Shown piece after piece: positions 8,533 to 18,530 of a stretch of DNA of 64,000 nt (within the stretch, counting starts at the first letter, position 1; each line of letters starts with the position of its first letter). The stretch is from Isosphaera pallida ATCC 43644 (GTDB lineage: Bacteria > Planctomycetota > Planctomycetia > Isosphaerales > Isosphaeraceae). A model generated the notes under the pieces. It saw only the letters and a program-made list of their open reading frames with translations, did no database searches and had not been told where the DNA came from. Position numbers and translations under genes: made by a program. The stretch spans positions 558,001 to 622,000 of the forward strand of contig NC_014962.1 of assembly GCF_000186345.1 (NCBI RefSeq). Reading direction: 5' to 3'.

Positions 8533-9749
8533 GTTCCACTCGTTCATCCGACTCCACGGCTACGCTTGATCCCATGTGGGAGGAGGAATCCCAAGACGCC
8601 TCGGCGGTCGCGGTTGAGGACCGTTCGCACGGCCTGGACGACTCTCAGGAAGGGGACGAGTTCGATGGATACGAGGTTACGGAAATCCATGAACCCATCC
8701 TCCGCGAGCAGTCCGAACCACGCGACGGCTACGAGCCTCTGCCCAACTGGGCGGTTGCGTTGGCGGGAGCGCTGCTGTTCTGGGGCGGTTATTACCTGCA
8801 GCGCTACTCGGGCGACTTCAGCGCCACGATTCTGACAGACGACCCAGCGATGGTGAACCCCGCGATCGCGGCGCTGCCTCCTCCTGAGTTGTCCCCGTTC
8901 GATCTGGGCAAAAAATTGTTCGCCGCCCAAGGTTGCGTCTCCTGCCACCAGACCAACGGTCAGGGCGTGCCCAACCAGTATCCGCCGCTGGATGGCTCGG
9001 AGTGGGTCGTGGGCCCCGGTGCCGAACCCCGGCTCAAGCGGATTCTACTTCACGGTTTGCAAGGTCCGGTGACGGTCAAAGGCAATACCTACAACGGCAA
9101 TATGCCGGCCTTCGGCGACCGAATGGATGATGAAAAGATCGCCGCTGTGTTGACCTACATTCGGGGAGCTTGGAGTAATCAAGCTCCGCCGATCGAATTC
9201 GAATCAGTTGCCGCCACCCGCGCCGCCACCCAGGGCCGAACTCAACCCTGGAGCGAATCGGAATTGTTGAGCATCAACGAAGATGATCCGTTCCCCGGCG
9301 CGGCCCCCGCTTCGGACGCGGCCCCGGCCTCTGGTACCAACGCCAGTGCCGGTGACAGTGGCGCGACTCCCGCAGCCGCTCCCAACCCCAAAACGACCCC
9401 GACCCCCACGCCCCCTTCGCCCAACGCCGCGGCCCCCGGCGCAGCCGAGGTCAAGGAGGCGTCCTCCAACGCCAACTCGCCGCCGCCTTCCGCGTCCCCT
9501 CAACCCAAGGCCGACGCCACTTCGTCCAGCACGATCTCCAACGCCAACGCCGCTCCGCCACCGTTGACCGCCGAACTCAAAGCCATTCGCCGCAAAGGCG
9601 GGCTAGTTTACGCTCTGGAAGGGAAATGCGTGACGTGTCACCAGAACAGCGGCCTCGGCTTGGGCAACCAGTATCCGCCCCTGGCTGGTTCGGAGTGGGT
9701 CGTCCCGCGCCGCGACCAAGGACCGCAAGGTGCCCTGGACCGAGGCTGA
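8529..9749 (+). CDS. ccoP: CcoP-like diheme cytochrome c subunit with a truncated second heme module
   Basis: 406 residues. One membrane helix near residues 74-92 is followed by a complete cytochrome c module with CVSCH at 136-140 and a downstream Met in GNMPAFGD. A Pro/Ala/Ser-rich linker of about 100 residues follows, then a second CVTCH at 367-371 within a sequence closely repeating the first module (NQYPPLxGSEWVV). Right after GSEWVV the second module breaks off and the frame ends at 9749. The next bases in another frame (to the TGA at 9784-9786) encode VPWTEAELLSITEDDPPK, which repeats the first module's exit (QPWSESELLSINEDDP). Most of the second heme domain therefore appears deleted with a frame change. 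Only the first heme is likely to be fully ligated. Confidence 0.85.
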   Translation: MSSTRSSDSTATLDPMWEEESQDASAVAVEDRSHGLDDSQEGDEFDGYEVTEIHEPILREQSEPRDGYEPLPNWAVALAGALLFWGGYYLQRYSGDFSATILTDDPAMVNPAIAALPPPELSPFDLGKKLFAAQGCVSCHQTNGQGVPNQYPPLDGSEWVVGPGAEPRLKRILLHGLQGPVTVKGNTYNGNMPAFGDRMDDEKIAAVLTYIRGAWSNQAPPIEFESVAATRAATQGRTQPWSESELLSINEDDPFPGAAPASDAAPASGTNASAGDSGATPAAAPNPKTTPTPTPPSPNAAAPGAAEVKEASSNANSPPPSASPQPKADATSSSTISNANAAPPPLTAELKAIRRKGGLVYALEGKCVTCHQNSGLGLGNQYPPLAGSEWVVPRRDQGPQGALDRG

Positions 9750-9786
9750 GTTGCTCTCGATCACCGAAGACGACCCGCCGAAGTGA
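9750..9786 (+). pseudogene. Out-of-frame tail of the second CcoP heme module
   Basis: In a different frame from ccoP, these bases and the few just before encode a peptide ending LLSITEDDPPK and a stop at 9784-9786. It aligns with the exit of the first heme module (LLSINEDDP). It is best read as the residual 3' end of the ancestral ccoP after an internal deletion. Bases 9787-9960 contain no supported gene. Confidence 0.6.
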
Positions 9787-9960
9787 CGGCCTCGAACTGG
9801 AACACCACGCGGTTACCAACAGGGTAGTCGAGTGGAATAAAGATTGACCGCCACTCGAACACGAATTGATTAAACAACACTGATGAGAAGGTGAGGTGGG
9901 ATCAGGACGCCGGATGACCGGTTGGTTGCCTACCACGCTTCTCTTCAACGAGGATGTCCG

Positions 9961-12873
9961 ATGTCGTCTTGCGTCGATCCCCGGTCCTCCGCGCCGCCGC
10001 TTTGCGAGAGTTCGGAGGAGGCTCGAACAGAACCGGTTCCCTGGCGTTTGATCGTGGGATTGCTCATCCTTGGGCAGTCGATGGCGTTGGGGGTGGCGGT
10101 CAATTTGTTGGAGTTGGACGACCCGGCGCGGGGGCCGATCCAGACGATCCTACTGGGATCGGCCCTGGTGGTGACAGCGTTGCTGGGCGGGCCGTTGGTG
10201 GTCGCGCTAGCCGATCGGCTGCGTCAGGGACGCCTGACGGTAGAAAGTCTGTTTTTGCTCAGCGCCGGGGGGGCTCTGGTGGTCTCGACCCGCTCGTGGT
10301 GGATCGGCCACGGCCCGGTGTTCTTTGAGGTGGTCTCGGTGATCCTGGTCGTTTACGGGATCAATCGGGCGATTCTGGCGCGGGGGCGTCGTCGGGCGTT
10401 GGAGCGTTGTCGAACCTGGAGCGGGTTGCCCGAACGGGCGCGGCGGGTGGTCTCCTTGGGAGAGCCGAACAGCGACGCCACGACGTTGGAAACCGTGACC
10501 GTGTCGGTGGATCAACTCGTCGCTGGCGATCGAATCGAAATCCGCGCGGGGGAGCCGATTCCGATTGACGGACGGCTCGAAGCAGATCGTGTTTCGATCC
10601 AGGAGAGTCGATTCACCGGTGAATCCATGCCAGTGGTCAAGCGTCGCGGCGATGTGGTTTGGGCGGGAACGGTGGTCTTGGAGGGACCGATCATCGTGAG
10701 GGTGGAGCGCGGCGAAGGGCAACGGCGGGTTGATCGCCTGCTCGACGCCGTGGAACGCGCCCGTTACCAAACGCCGGGGCTGTCGGCGTCGCTGGATCGG
10801 GTTGCCTCCTGGTTCACGCCGATCGTAGCGGCGATCGCTGGGGCCGTGTTCGCCTTTTGGACCTGGCGGGACGGTTGGGAAACCGGGCTGCTCAACGCGA
10901 TGGCAGTTTTGTTGACCGCCTGTCCCTGCGCCTTGGGTCTGGCCGCGCCGTTGACTGTGTGGACCGGCCTGGCGCGGTTGGCTGAACAGGGGATCATGGC
11001 CCGTCGAGGCGACCTGTTAGAACGTTTGGCCCAGATCGATTGCGTCGTGTTCGACAAGACCGGTACGCTCACGGAGGATCGCCCCCGTCTGGTGGATTGG
11101 GTTCAAATCGGGGAGGATTCCCCGAACCAGGGAGGGACCTTGCCGCCGCGCGAATCGTTCCGCCAAGCCGTAGCGCTGGTGGCCGCCGGTTCGGATCATC
11201 CCTTGACCCGTGGCTTGATCGAAGCATGGCAACGCGAGGAGGAGCTTCAGGCGGTTGTCAGCGACGCGCAGGGGGATGGGTGGGTTGGCGGGTTGGAACC
11301 CGACTCCGCGCGACCGGGCTGGCGGTTGATTGCACGACAGGTTCATCCTGGTTGGGGTGTATCGGGATCCATCCGTTGGGACGGGGATGAGACATCCCCA
11401 ACGGTTGAGATTCGTCTGGGCCGGCGCGAGTGGGTCGCCGCGTTGGACGACTCCGCCGATCGGTTCTTGACCGACTCGCTCAAGCGGGACAAGCAGAAGA
11501 AGGACGCGGGACCGACGCTCTGGATCTCCTGGAACGGTCGGCTGGCGGCGCGGGCGACATTCGCCGAACGGGTTCGTTCGTCGTGGCGAGCGACCCGCGA
11601 CCAGTTGGAACGCCTGGGGTTGGAGGTGGCGATTCTGTCTGGAGATACCCAGGAACGGGTCGCGGCCGTGGCAGGTCAAGGGGTGGTGTCCTGGAGTCAA
11701 GCCTCGCCGGAAGAGAAACTGACCCGAATCGCCGACCTGAAGGCGCGGGGGCGGCGTCCCCTCATGGTGGGTGACGGATTCAACGATCTTGGAGCATTGA
11801 CCACGGCACACGTGGGGCTCGCGGTGTCCGGCTCCACAGCCGCAGCGCGTCACGCGGCCGACGCGCAACTGCTTCATGACGAGCTAACGGCGATCGCGCA
11901 GGCGGTGGCGTTGGCCCGGCGGACGCGAACCCAACTTCGGGGCAATCTGACCATCGCTTTGGGGTACAACCTGGTGGGCATTCTAGTCGCGTCGTTGGGA
12001 TGGATTCATCCAATCACCGCGGCGGTGTTGATGACCCTAGCCAGCGCGACTGTGGTGGGGCGTTCGATTTACGCTGCTGGGTCTGAGCCCACTTCGTTTT
12101 CGAGCGGGGAGGAGCCGGCACTGCGCGAAGCGCCGGTTCCCGTCGGCGACACCGAACCGATCGAACAACTCCGTGATGATCATGTGACGTGGCGGAGTCG
12201 TTGGTTGAGCGTCGGCTGGTTGGCTCAGTTGCCCATTGTGTTGGCCCTGGCCGACCTCGAACCGCTGTCGGGATTGACTCCCTTGGGGATCGCGGCTTGG
12301 CTGGGGCTGGGGTGGTGGGGACCACGCTGGTGGCGTAATCTGGCGGGGTCCCGCCCGCGGTTGGATCGCGTCGTGGGCATGGTGGCAGTGGGGAATCTCG
12401 GCATGGCGTTGGGGTGGTGGATCGATCTGGGGTTCCAATCGGCGGTCGTCGCGCATCAGACAGGCGGTTGCGCCTGTTTGACGGTGTTCGAGGCCGATTC
12501 GCCCTCGCTGGGCTTGGGCATGTGGCTGGGGATGCTGGCGTTAGGGAACCTAGCGATGGTCTGGTTGCGGCATCCCAAGCGTCCCGAAGGGTCCGGTTGT
12601 CCCACCTCGGCCTGGGTGCTGGGCAACGTGGGGATGATCGCCGGTATGATCCTAGGTGGATCGATGGCCGCCGCGTGGGCGATGGAGTGGCAAGTTGGCG
12701 CGTCTCACGCCGTGCTGCTGGAGTGGTGTGGGATGACGCTGGGAATGCTCGTCTGGATGGAGTTGGGTCACGAGTGGGGGGCTAACGGCTGGTGGGGATG
12801 CGTTTGCGGGGTGGCGCGCCCGCCACGCTCCTTGTCTCAGCCCTCGGTCACGATGGATCAGTCTCAAACGTAA
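9961..12873 (+). CDS. Copper-type P1B ATPase with C-terminal membrane extension (CcoI-like)
   Basis: 970 residues from ATG 9961, preceded by GAGG at 9950-9953. All P-type ATPase motifs are present: FTGES near residue 217, the transmembrane metal site CPCALG near 321, the phosphorylation site DKTGTLT near 365, the SDHPL adenine-site HP pair, and GDGFND near 604. The CPC motif indicates Cu(I). Its place right after the cbb3 genes suggests the CcoI role of exporting copper for oxidase assembly. Two oddities: there is no N-terminal heavy-metal-associated CxxC domain, and about 260 residues with five or six predicted helices follow the normal end near residue 706, including a GGCACLT cysteine pair. 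The extension is not a family I recognise. Confidence 0.88.
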   Translation: MSSCVDPRSSAPPLCESSEEARTEPVPWRLIVGLLILGQSMALGVAVNLLELDDPARGPIQTILLGSALVVTALLGGPLVVALADRLRQGRLTVESLFLLSAGGALVVSTRSWWIGHGPVFFEVVSVILVVYGINRAILARGRRRALERCRTWSGLPERARRVVSLGEPNSDATTLETVTVSVDQLVAGDRIEIRAGEPIPIDGRLEADRVSIQESRFTGESMPVVKRRGDVVWAGTVVLEGPIIVRVERGEGQRRVDRLLDAVERARYQTPGLSASLDRVASWFTPIVAAIAGAVFAFWTWRDGWETGLLNAMAVLLTACPCALGLAAPLTVWTGLARLAEQGIMARRGDLLERLAQIDCVVFDKTGTLTEDRPRLVDWVQIGEDSPNQGGTLPPRESFRQAVALVAAGSDHPLTRGLIEAWQREEELQAVVSDAQGDGWVGGLEPDSARPGWRLIARQVHPGWGVSGSIRWDGDETSPTVEIRLGRREWVAALDDSADRFLTDSLKRDKQKKDAGPTLWISWNGRLAARATFAERVRSSWRATRDQLERLGLEVAILSGDTQERVAAVAGQGVVSWSQASPEEKLTRIADLKARGRRPLMVGDGFNDLGALTTAHVGLAVSGSTAAARHAADAQLLHDELTAIAQAVALARRTRTQLRGNLTIALGYNLVGILVASLGWIHPITAAVLMTLASATVVGRSIYAAGSEPTSFSSGEEPALREAPVPVGDTEPIEQLRDDHVTWRSRWLSVGWLAQLPIVLALADLEPLSGLTPLGIAAWLGLGWWGPRWWRNLAGSRPRLDRVVGMVAVGNLGMALGWWIDLGFQSAVVAHQTGGCACLTVFEADSPSLGLGMWLGMLALGNLAMVWLRHPKRPEGSGCPTSAWVLGNVGMIAGMILGGSMAAAWAMEWQVGASHAVLLEWCGMTLGMLVWMELGHEWGANGWWGCVCGVARPPRSLSQPSVTMDQSQT

Positions 12874-12971
12874 ATCCGCCAAGCCCTGCGGGACAACACC
12901 AATTGCCAGCGTTGTCGCCACTTCTAACGGCGCGGGTCGTTCGTTGGCTTGAGTTGAAGAGGAGTTTCGGC

Positions 12972-13008
12972 CACCGCCTGGAACAAAACGGGTTCGTTCG
13001 AGGCGGTG
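12972..13008. terminator. Hairpin between convergent genes
   Basis: CACCGCCT (12972-12979) pairs perfectly with AGGCGGTG (13001-13008) across a 21-base loop that can form a small inner stem (GAAC with GTTC). It lies between two convergent stop codons (12873 and 13042) and fits a bidirectional terminator, though no clear T-run follows. Confidence 0.4.
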
Positions 13009-13041
13009 CCGCGAGCTTGAAAGAGCGACCGACCGCTCGGC

Positions 13042-16000
13042 TCACACCGTGAAAGTCAGCAGGCGGGAACCAACCGCGACCGGTTGACCGTTGCGGTCCA
13101 CCACGGTGGGGGAGATGGCCAGGGTGTAGTTGCCGGGGGTGAGGTTAGCGGGCAGCACCAAACGCACCGTTTGGGCGTCGAAACGGGTCGCCAAGGCGAT
13201 CGGTACCACGTTGCCCAGCGCGTTAGTGAGGGTGTAGCTGGAGACGAGGAACGCGGTGGCGGCCATTTCGACCGAATAGGCCAGTTCGATCCGGTTGGGG
13301 GCCGGACGAGAGAGCGTGGCGATCGGCGAGGAGGTCGAACCGCCCGTGGCGTTGACTGTGAATCGGAAGCTCGTCGTGGTGACGGGCGCACCCACTGCGT
13401 TGACGACCGAGGGCAGCAGAGTCAACTCGTAGGGGGCGTTGGGCAAAGCGTTGGCGAAGACCAGGCGGGCGGTCGCGTCGCCGTCGGCCTGGACCACCGA
13501 GACGGCTGGGATCGTCTGGCCGTTATCCAAACGGGTCAACACATACGACGCCGATTGGAACGCGCTGAGCCCCATCCGCTGGTTGAACCGCAGGTCGATT
13601 GTGTTGGAGGCGAGAGTGGCCACGCCGCCGTCCGGCACCGTTTGGGTGCCGACCAACACGTTGGCGAGGGTCGGAGCCTGACGACGCACCTCGAAGCCGA
13701 AGACGGTCGGGGCTGTCACTGGGTTGCCCGCCAGGTCGGTGACCTCTGGCTGAATTCGCAGTTGGTAGGGACCATCCACGAGCGCCTCGGAGAAGCTCAC
13801 GCGGGCGCGGGCGGCGTCGAGGAACTGAACGGTCACGGTCAGCCCTGGTTGAAGCGGTTGGCCATCGGTGCGGACTAGGCGGTAACCCGCGGCGGTGAAG
13901 GCGGCTCCGGCCATCGGTTCATCGTAGAACACTTCAATGTCACGCAGGTCATTGACCACGATCGCCGGCAGGTCGATGGTAGCGCGGGGCGGCACCAAGT
14001 CGTCGGGATTGATTGGTCGGACGAGCAGGGGCCGAATCCGTTCGCCTTCCAGGGGATTGCCTGCCAGGTCGCGGATGCGGCTGGGGGTGCGGAACTCCAA
14101 TACTTCGCCGGTGATTGGATCGACCCGCGAGGCATCGATCACCAGACGATATTCGTCAGAGTTGGTGAGAGGCACCCGCGGGGTGATCCGCGCCACCGAA
14201 ACCGACGCCCCGGGACCGCCCACCGACTCGATCGAGGCGATCGGCAGGTCCTGGAAAATCGGCCGGTTTTGCGCGTCGAAGCCGGTTCGGACCTGGAGGC
14301 GATAGTTAGCGATGTCGAAGGCCCCGAGGCTCACGACCTCTGAAAAGACCAGGTCGAATGAGACCAGGCCGTTGGAGATGACCGGGTTGACCGGCAGGAT
14401 CGTCTCGACTCGGGGCGGGATCACGTCGGCTCCCCCGACCACCGCCACGTCGAAGGGGAAGTCACGTGTCACCAATGGACGGGCGGGCGAAGCCAGATCG
14501 ACCACCGCTTCGGAGGCCCGCAGACGATAGGTGCCGTTGGGCAAGGTGCCGGTGAAGATCAGACGGGCCTGGGTGGGTGAGAGCCGTTCCACCGCCGCGA
14601 CTCCAATTGGCAACTCCTCGACAATCGGCGGCACGGTGGGTCGGGTTTCCAACCGCACGAGTTGATAAGAGGCCGGCTCGAACGCCGCGGCGCTCATCGG
14701 TTGGCTGAAGAGCAGGTCGAGCGAGTCGATCAGAGTCGAGACCCCACCCGTGGTCGAAGCCAGGGCGAAGGGAGGCGGAGCCTGTTGCGGCGAGGTTGGT
14801 GCTACGAACGAAAACAGCCGAGGCTCGACCAGGGCGATGCCCCCCGAGTCGGCCACTGGACCGTCGATGCGCAGGAAGTAGGTGCCGGGCGCGAGCGGGT
14901 CGAAGCCCACCCGCGCCGTCGAGCCGTTGATCCGTTCCACCTGGCGGATTGGCAACGACCGGCCGTCGGGACCGATCAATTGATAAACCGACGCTTGAAA
15001 CGCAGCCGGGTTCATGGCCCGCGAGTAGGTGACGGCCACCGCGTTGACCGCGCCATCGGGCAGGGCGTTCATCGGCGAGACCGTCGCGGTGGGGGCGACG
15101 GCTCTCACCGAGAACTCGAAGACCCGTTGACCGATCAACGCATTGCCGACCCGGTCAGTGAGGTTAGCGTCGAGGGTCAGGCGGAAGTTGCCGTCGGTGA
15201 GAGGTTGGGGGGGAATCAGGCGGACGGTGCGGGGGTCGAGTTGGACGACGGTTAGGCCGGTGATCGCCGGGCCGCCTAGGAAGGTCAGAGTGTAGCTCTG
15301 GGGCTGGAACGCCGTCAGACCCATCGGCTCGGAGAAGGTCACGTCCAGGAAGCTCAGAGTGCCGGCGGAGACCCCCGAGACGCTCAACGCGGCGGTCGGT
15401 CGGGTCGAATCGACCGCGAACTCCAGAAACCCTTCGCTCACCGCCACGTTGCCCGCCAGGTCGGTCACCCCTAGACCTAGGAACAGGCGGAATCGGCCAT
15501 TGGCCAGTGGCGCGGCCAGATTGATCCGGGCGGTTTGTGGGCTAATCCGCGTTACCGAGAAAATCGGCGCAGGCAGCCCCTGGCCCGGTCCCTCCAGCAC
15601 GAAGAGTTCATATTGCAGGCGCTCGAACGCCGAGTCGGCCATTGGCTCGCTGAACAACACGTCGAACGAGGAGATCGACTGGGTTTGCGTTCCCGAGATC
15701 GCCAGCGAAGCCCTGGGACGGATCGTGTCGGGCACGAAGTCGAAGGTGGTGGGCGGATCGAGCGGCTTGCCCGCCAGGTCGGTGATGCCCGGCCCCAAGA
15801 TCAAGCGATAACGCTGGTTGAGCAGAGGCGAGGCGGGGATGATGCTCAACGACTGGGCGTCGAACCGGGCAACCGAGGCCAGAGGCACTACCTGGCCGTC
15901 GTTGGGGCCGCCCACAATCCGCAGTTGGTAGTTGACCGCGTTGAAGGTGAAGTTGGACATCGGTTCGGAGAACCGGACCTGGATCGAGGTCACCGGCTCA

Positions 16001-18018
16001 TTGAGCAGAGGCGGTACATTGATCGAGGCAGTTGGGTTGCGCAGTTCCAACGTGACGATCCGGGGTTGGCCCACGTCGATGACGTTGCCCGCCAGGTCGG
16101 TCACGCGGCGGGTCAAAGTGATCCGGTACGAGCCGTCGGCGGGCGGTCGTTCAAAAACGAGCCGCGCGGTGCGGCGGTCGAACTGATTGAGGTTAATGAC
16201 CTCACGCAGCGGCACCACCTGGCCGGAGTTGGGACCGCCCTCGATCGTGACAACGTAGCCGCCGGTGACAAACGCCCCTTCGCCCATCGCTTCCGAAAAC
16301 GTCAGGTCGAAGCTGGGTTGCACAGGGTTGACCGCGTTGGAAATGTCCACCGTTTGCAGCACCGGGATGATAGGATCGACCCGGAACGGCAGGCCATCCA
16401 GCGGGTTGCCCAGCGCGTCGATCAGACGCACCCGGTTGCCCGCCAGGTCGGTCACCAAGCCGGTGGGGATGATCTGGTAAAACTCAGCCGTCAAAGGAGG
16501 TTCAGGGATCAGGAAGACCGAGTCTCCCTGGGGACCGGCCACCGCGTTTCGAATCGGCACGATCCGTCCTGCCTCGATCCCGGCGGTCACCAATAGGAAA
16601 TAGTTTTCGGGCAGAAACGCCGCGGGAGCCATCGGCCGGCTGAACCGAATCTCTAAAGTGGGACGGGCCGAGTAGATCAAGTCGGGGTTGACCAGTTGGC
16701 CGGTGGGCGAGTCGGTTTGCAGGTTGAAGCGGTAGACCGCCGTTTCCGACACGTTGCCCGAGCCGTCGATCGCCCGGAAGGTGATGATTTGGAGCCCGTC
16801 GGCGCTGCCGTCGAGTGGCAAGCCAGTGGTCAGGCGGAACGTGCCGTCCGCCTCCACTGGAACCGTCAGGAACGGTCCGACGTTGATCTGCGCCTCCACC
16901 CGAATCGCGCTAGCGACCGTTAGGTTGTCCGACACCCGGCCCACAATCGTGACGTTTTGCGAAACCTGAATGTTTTGGGCCGGACTGAGAATCTGGATGG
17001 TTGGTGGGGTCAGGTCGGGGATGCGGCGCACCTGGAGGTCGCTGACGAACCGTTGGCCGAAGGCGTCGCGGGTTTCGACCCGGAAGTTGGTCGCGCCGAA
17101 GGGGAGATCGACGGTGAAGCCGTAGCGTCCCGTGGCGTCAGCGATCGTGGTCTGGTCGAAGATGCCGTCGTCGCCTTGGTCTAGCCGGACGGTGGAACCG
17201 GGTTGAGTCACGCCGGTAAGGACGATGCGACCATCGGTGACGATGCCGTCACCGTTGGGGTCGAACTCGCGGGCCACGCCCAGGGTCAGGAAGCTGACTG
17301 GGCGAATCCGGGTCGAGGAGAAGAGGTTGAGCGCCGCGATTTTGGAGTCGGCCAGCGTCAGGCGGCCATCCAGGTTAAGATCGAAGTTGGCGGGGGGACG
17401 CTGAGGAGCCCGACGCTGAAGCTGCTGGTTGTAGGCGTTCTGGTCGATCTGGTTGACCTGAAAATCGCCATTGACGTCACCCGCCAGCCGGAACAGGGCA
17501 GCATACGGCCCTGAGGTGTTGCGGTCGGCCCGCACTTGAAGCTCATATGATCCCGGCGCGAGGGCGACCGTTGCGGTGGCTGAACGACCGATCCGCGAGT
17601 TGGGGGACGCAGGATTGTCCTGCCGCTGCGCCAGGATTTGAGGAGCGGGCGAACCACCAGTCGGCACAATCCTCACCGCCGCCGGATCCAACGACCGATT
17701 GCCTGTGGCGACAATCGTGACGGTCATCAACACCGGCCCCCCCGTGGCCGCGGGAAAGGCGAAATCGTCGGGCGAGACTGTGAAGGGACGCACATCGACC
17801 CGCTGAGTCGGGGTGATCGCCCCGGTCAGACGGGCGAAAATCCCGTCGGTCAACAACTGACGGTTTTCCAACGACTCGACCCGGATCTCCGAACGCCGTG
17901 CGGGCCGACGCCTTATCGGATGGCGTCCGGCAAGGGCCCGCTCCGATTGAGGGGTGTCGCCCGGCTGTTGGTCGTTCCAATCCCGTTGGTCGCTCGTTTC
18001 GCGCGGTTGGCCGCCCAT
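13042..18018 (-). CDS. Giant exported protein with dockerin-like segment and about 11 Ig-like (SbsA-type) repeats
   Basis: About 1658 residues. I place the start at 18018, where GAGGGG precedes ATG by about four bases; the frame is open to 18123. Near residues 46-56 is RVESLENRQLLT, resembling the LEPR-XLL motif of planctomycete surface proteins. A dockerin-like pair of calcium loops follows at about 175-245 (DVNGDFQVNQID and DLNLDGRLTLAD), then a carboxypeptidase-regulatory-like segment. The rest is a tandem series of about 100-residue Ig-like domains, each with a strand such as LDLTFSEAMG, a Y-x-L strand and VTDLAGN, as in SbsA/Big_5 domains of S-layer and adhesion proteins. No C-terminal anchor is seen. 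Likely a cell-surface structural or adhesive protein. Confidence 0.85.
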   Translation of the reverse strand: MGGQPRETSDQRDWNDQQPGDTPQSERALAGRHPIRRRPARRSEIRVESLENRQLLTDGIFARLTGAITPTQRVDVRPFTVSPDDFAFPAATGGPVLMTVTIVATGNRSLDPAAVRIVPTGGSPAPQILAQRQDNPASPNSRIGRSATATVALAPGSYELQVRADRNTSGPYAALFRLAGDVNGDFQVNQIDQNAYNQQLQRRAPQRPPANFDLNLDGRLTLADSKIAALNLFSSTRIRPVSFLTLGVAREFDPNGDGIVTDGRIVLTGVTQPGSTVRLDQGDDGIFDQTTIADATGRYGFTVDLPFGATNFRVETRDAFGQRFVSDLQVRRIPDLTPPTIQILSPAQNIQVSQNVTIVGRVSDNLTVASAIRVEAQINVGPFLTVPVEADGTFRLTTGLPLDGSADGLQIITFRAIDGSGNVSETAVYRFNLQTDSPTGQLVNPDLIYSARPTLEIRFSRPMAPAAFLPENYFLLVTAGIEAGRIVPIRNAVAGPQGDSVFLIPEPPLTAEFYQIIPTGLVTDLAGNRVRLIDALGNPLDGLPFRVDPIIPVLQTVDISNAVNPVQPSFDLTFSEAMGEGAFVTGGYVVTIEGGPNSGQVVPLREVINLNQFDRRTARLVFERPPADGSYRITLTRRVTDLAGNVIDVGQPRIVTLELRNPTASINVPPLLNEPVTSIQVRFSEPMSNFTFNAVNYQLRIVGGPNDGQVVPLASVARFDAQSLSIIPASPLLNQRYRLILGPGITDLAGKPLDPPTTFDFVPDTIRPRASLAISGTQTQSISSFDVLFSEPMADSAFERLQYELFVLEGPGQGLPAPIFSVTRISPQTARINLAAPLANGRFRLFLGLGVTDLAGNVAVSEGFLEFAVDSTRPTAALSVSGVSAGTLSFLDVTFSEPMGLTAFQPQSYTLTFLGGPAITGLTVVQLDPRTVRLIPPQPLTDGNFRLTLDANLTDRVGNALIGQRVFEFSVRAVAPTATVSPMNALPDGAVNAVAVTYSRAMNPAAFQASVYQLIGPDGRSLPIRQVERINGSTARVGFDPLAPGTYFLRIDGPVADSGGIALVEPRLFSFVAPTSPQQAPPPFALASTTGGVSTLIDSLDLLFSQPMSAAAFEPASYQLVRLETRPTVPPIVEELPIGVAAVERLSPTQARLIFTGTLPNGTYRLRASEAVVDLASPARPLVTRDFPFDVAVVGGADVIPPRVETILPVNPVISNGLVSFDLVFSEVVSLGAFDIANYRLQVRTGFDAQNRPIFQDLPIASIESVGGPGASVSVARITPRVPLTNSDEYRLVIDASRVDPITGEVLEFRTPSRIRDLAGNPLEGERIRPLLVRPINPDDLVPPRATIDLPAIVVNDLRDIEVFYDEPMAGAAFTAAGYRLVRTDGQPLQPGLTVTVQFLDAARARVSFSEALVDGPYQLRIQPEVTDLAGNPVTAPTVFGFEVRRQAPTLANVLVGTQTVPDGGVATLASNTIDLRFNQRMGLSAFQSASYVLTRLDNGQTIPAVSVVQADGDATARLVFANALPNAPYELTLLPSVVNAVGAPVTTTSFRFTVNATGGSTSSPIATLSRPAPNRIELAYSVEMAATAFLVSSYTLTNALGNVVPIALATRFDAQTVRLVLPANLTPGNYTLAISPTVVDRNGQPVAVGSRLLTFTV

Positions 18019-18530
18019 CGTTCCCCTCGTCGCAGGTGTCGGTACGGTGGATGCGTCGTCGGTGGTGAAGGTGAACTGTTCGGCTGGGTCGGCTCGGCGG
18101 TCACAACATCCGCCGGCACCCAATCCGGCGTCTCCGGGCCTATTCAGACCTCGAACGCAGTTCGCTCAAGTCAAAGTTAGCTTACCGCCCGGTCTGATGC
18201 TGTCAAAGTACGCAAAACGGAAAAGCAAGGTGGTTTCCGTAATTCAGAAAACAGCTTTTCGAGTTGACACGGAGAACCTTCCCGCAAGCGAACCGGCTCG
18301 TGAGCGGTTTGTGACGCTTTCATGTCATGGCCGGGGAAAATTTTGTGGGTGATATCCGATCGAGGGGTGGGGAAAGGGGACCCGCAGAGGATGGAAATGC
18401 TTCGTGGAAGCGTGTGGGGAGTCGGTCGCTCAAGATGGACCGGGCCGCTACAATGAGTAATCGCGTCGTAACGGTTTCGCCTCTGAGAAATTCCGAGTTC
18501 GGACTCGCTTTTGCTTGGAAATGGCCCGCC
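18019..18530. other. Divergent intergenic region
   Basis: 512 bases between the minus-strand giant exoprotein and the plus-strand YgiQ gene. It holds a perfect -35-like TTGACA at 18264-18269 on the plus strand, but no matching -10 at normal spacing. Both flanking frames stay open into it (to 18123 on minus, to 18327 on plus), so alternative starts are possible. Nothing else stands out. Confidence 0.4.

Noticed and set aside
15535-16596. A 353-codon plus-strand frame inside the giant exoprotein gene
   Set aside because: It is antisense to the Ig-like repeats, and its own repetitive look mirrors those repeats. No domain or ribosome binding site.
18264-18292. Sigma-70 promoter for the YgiQ gene
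   Set aside because: TTGACA is perfect but nothing like TATAAT is found 16-18 bases downstream.
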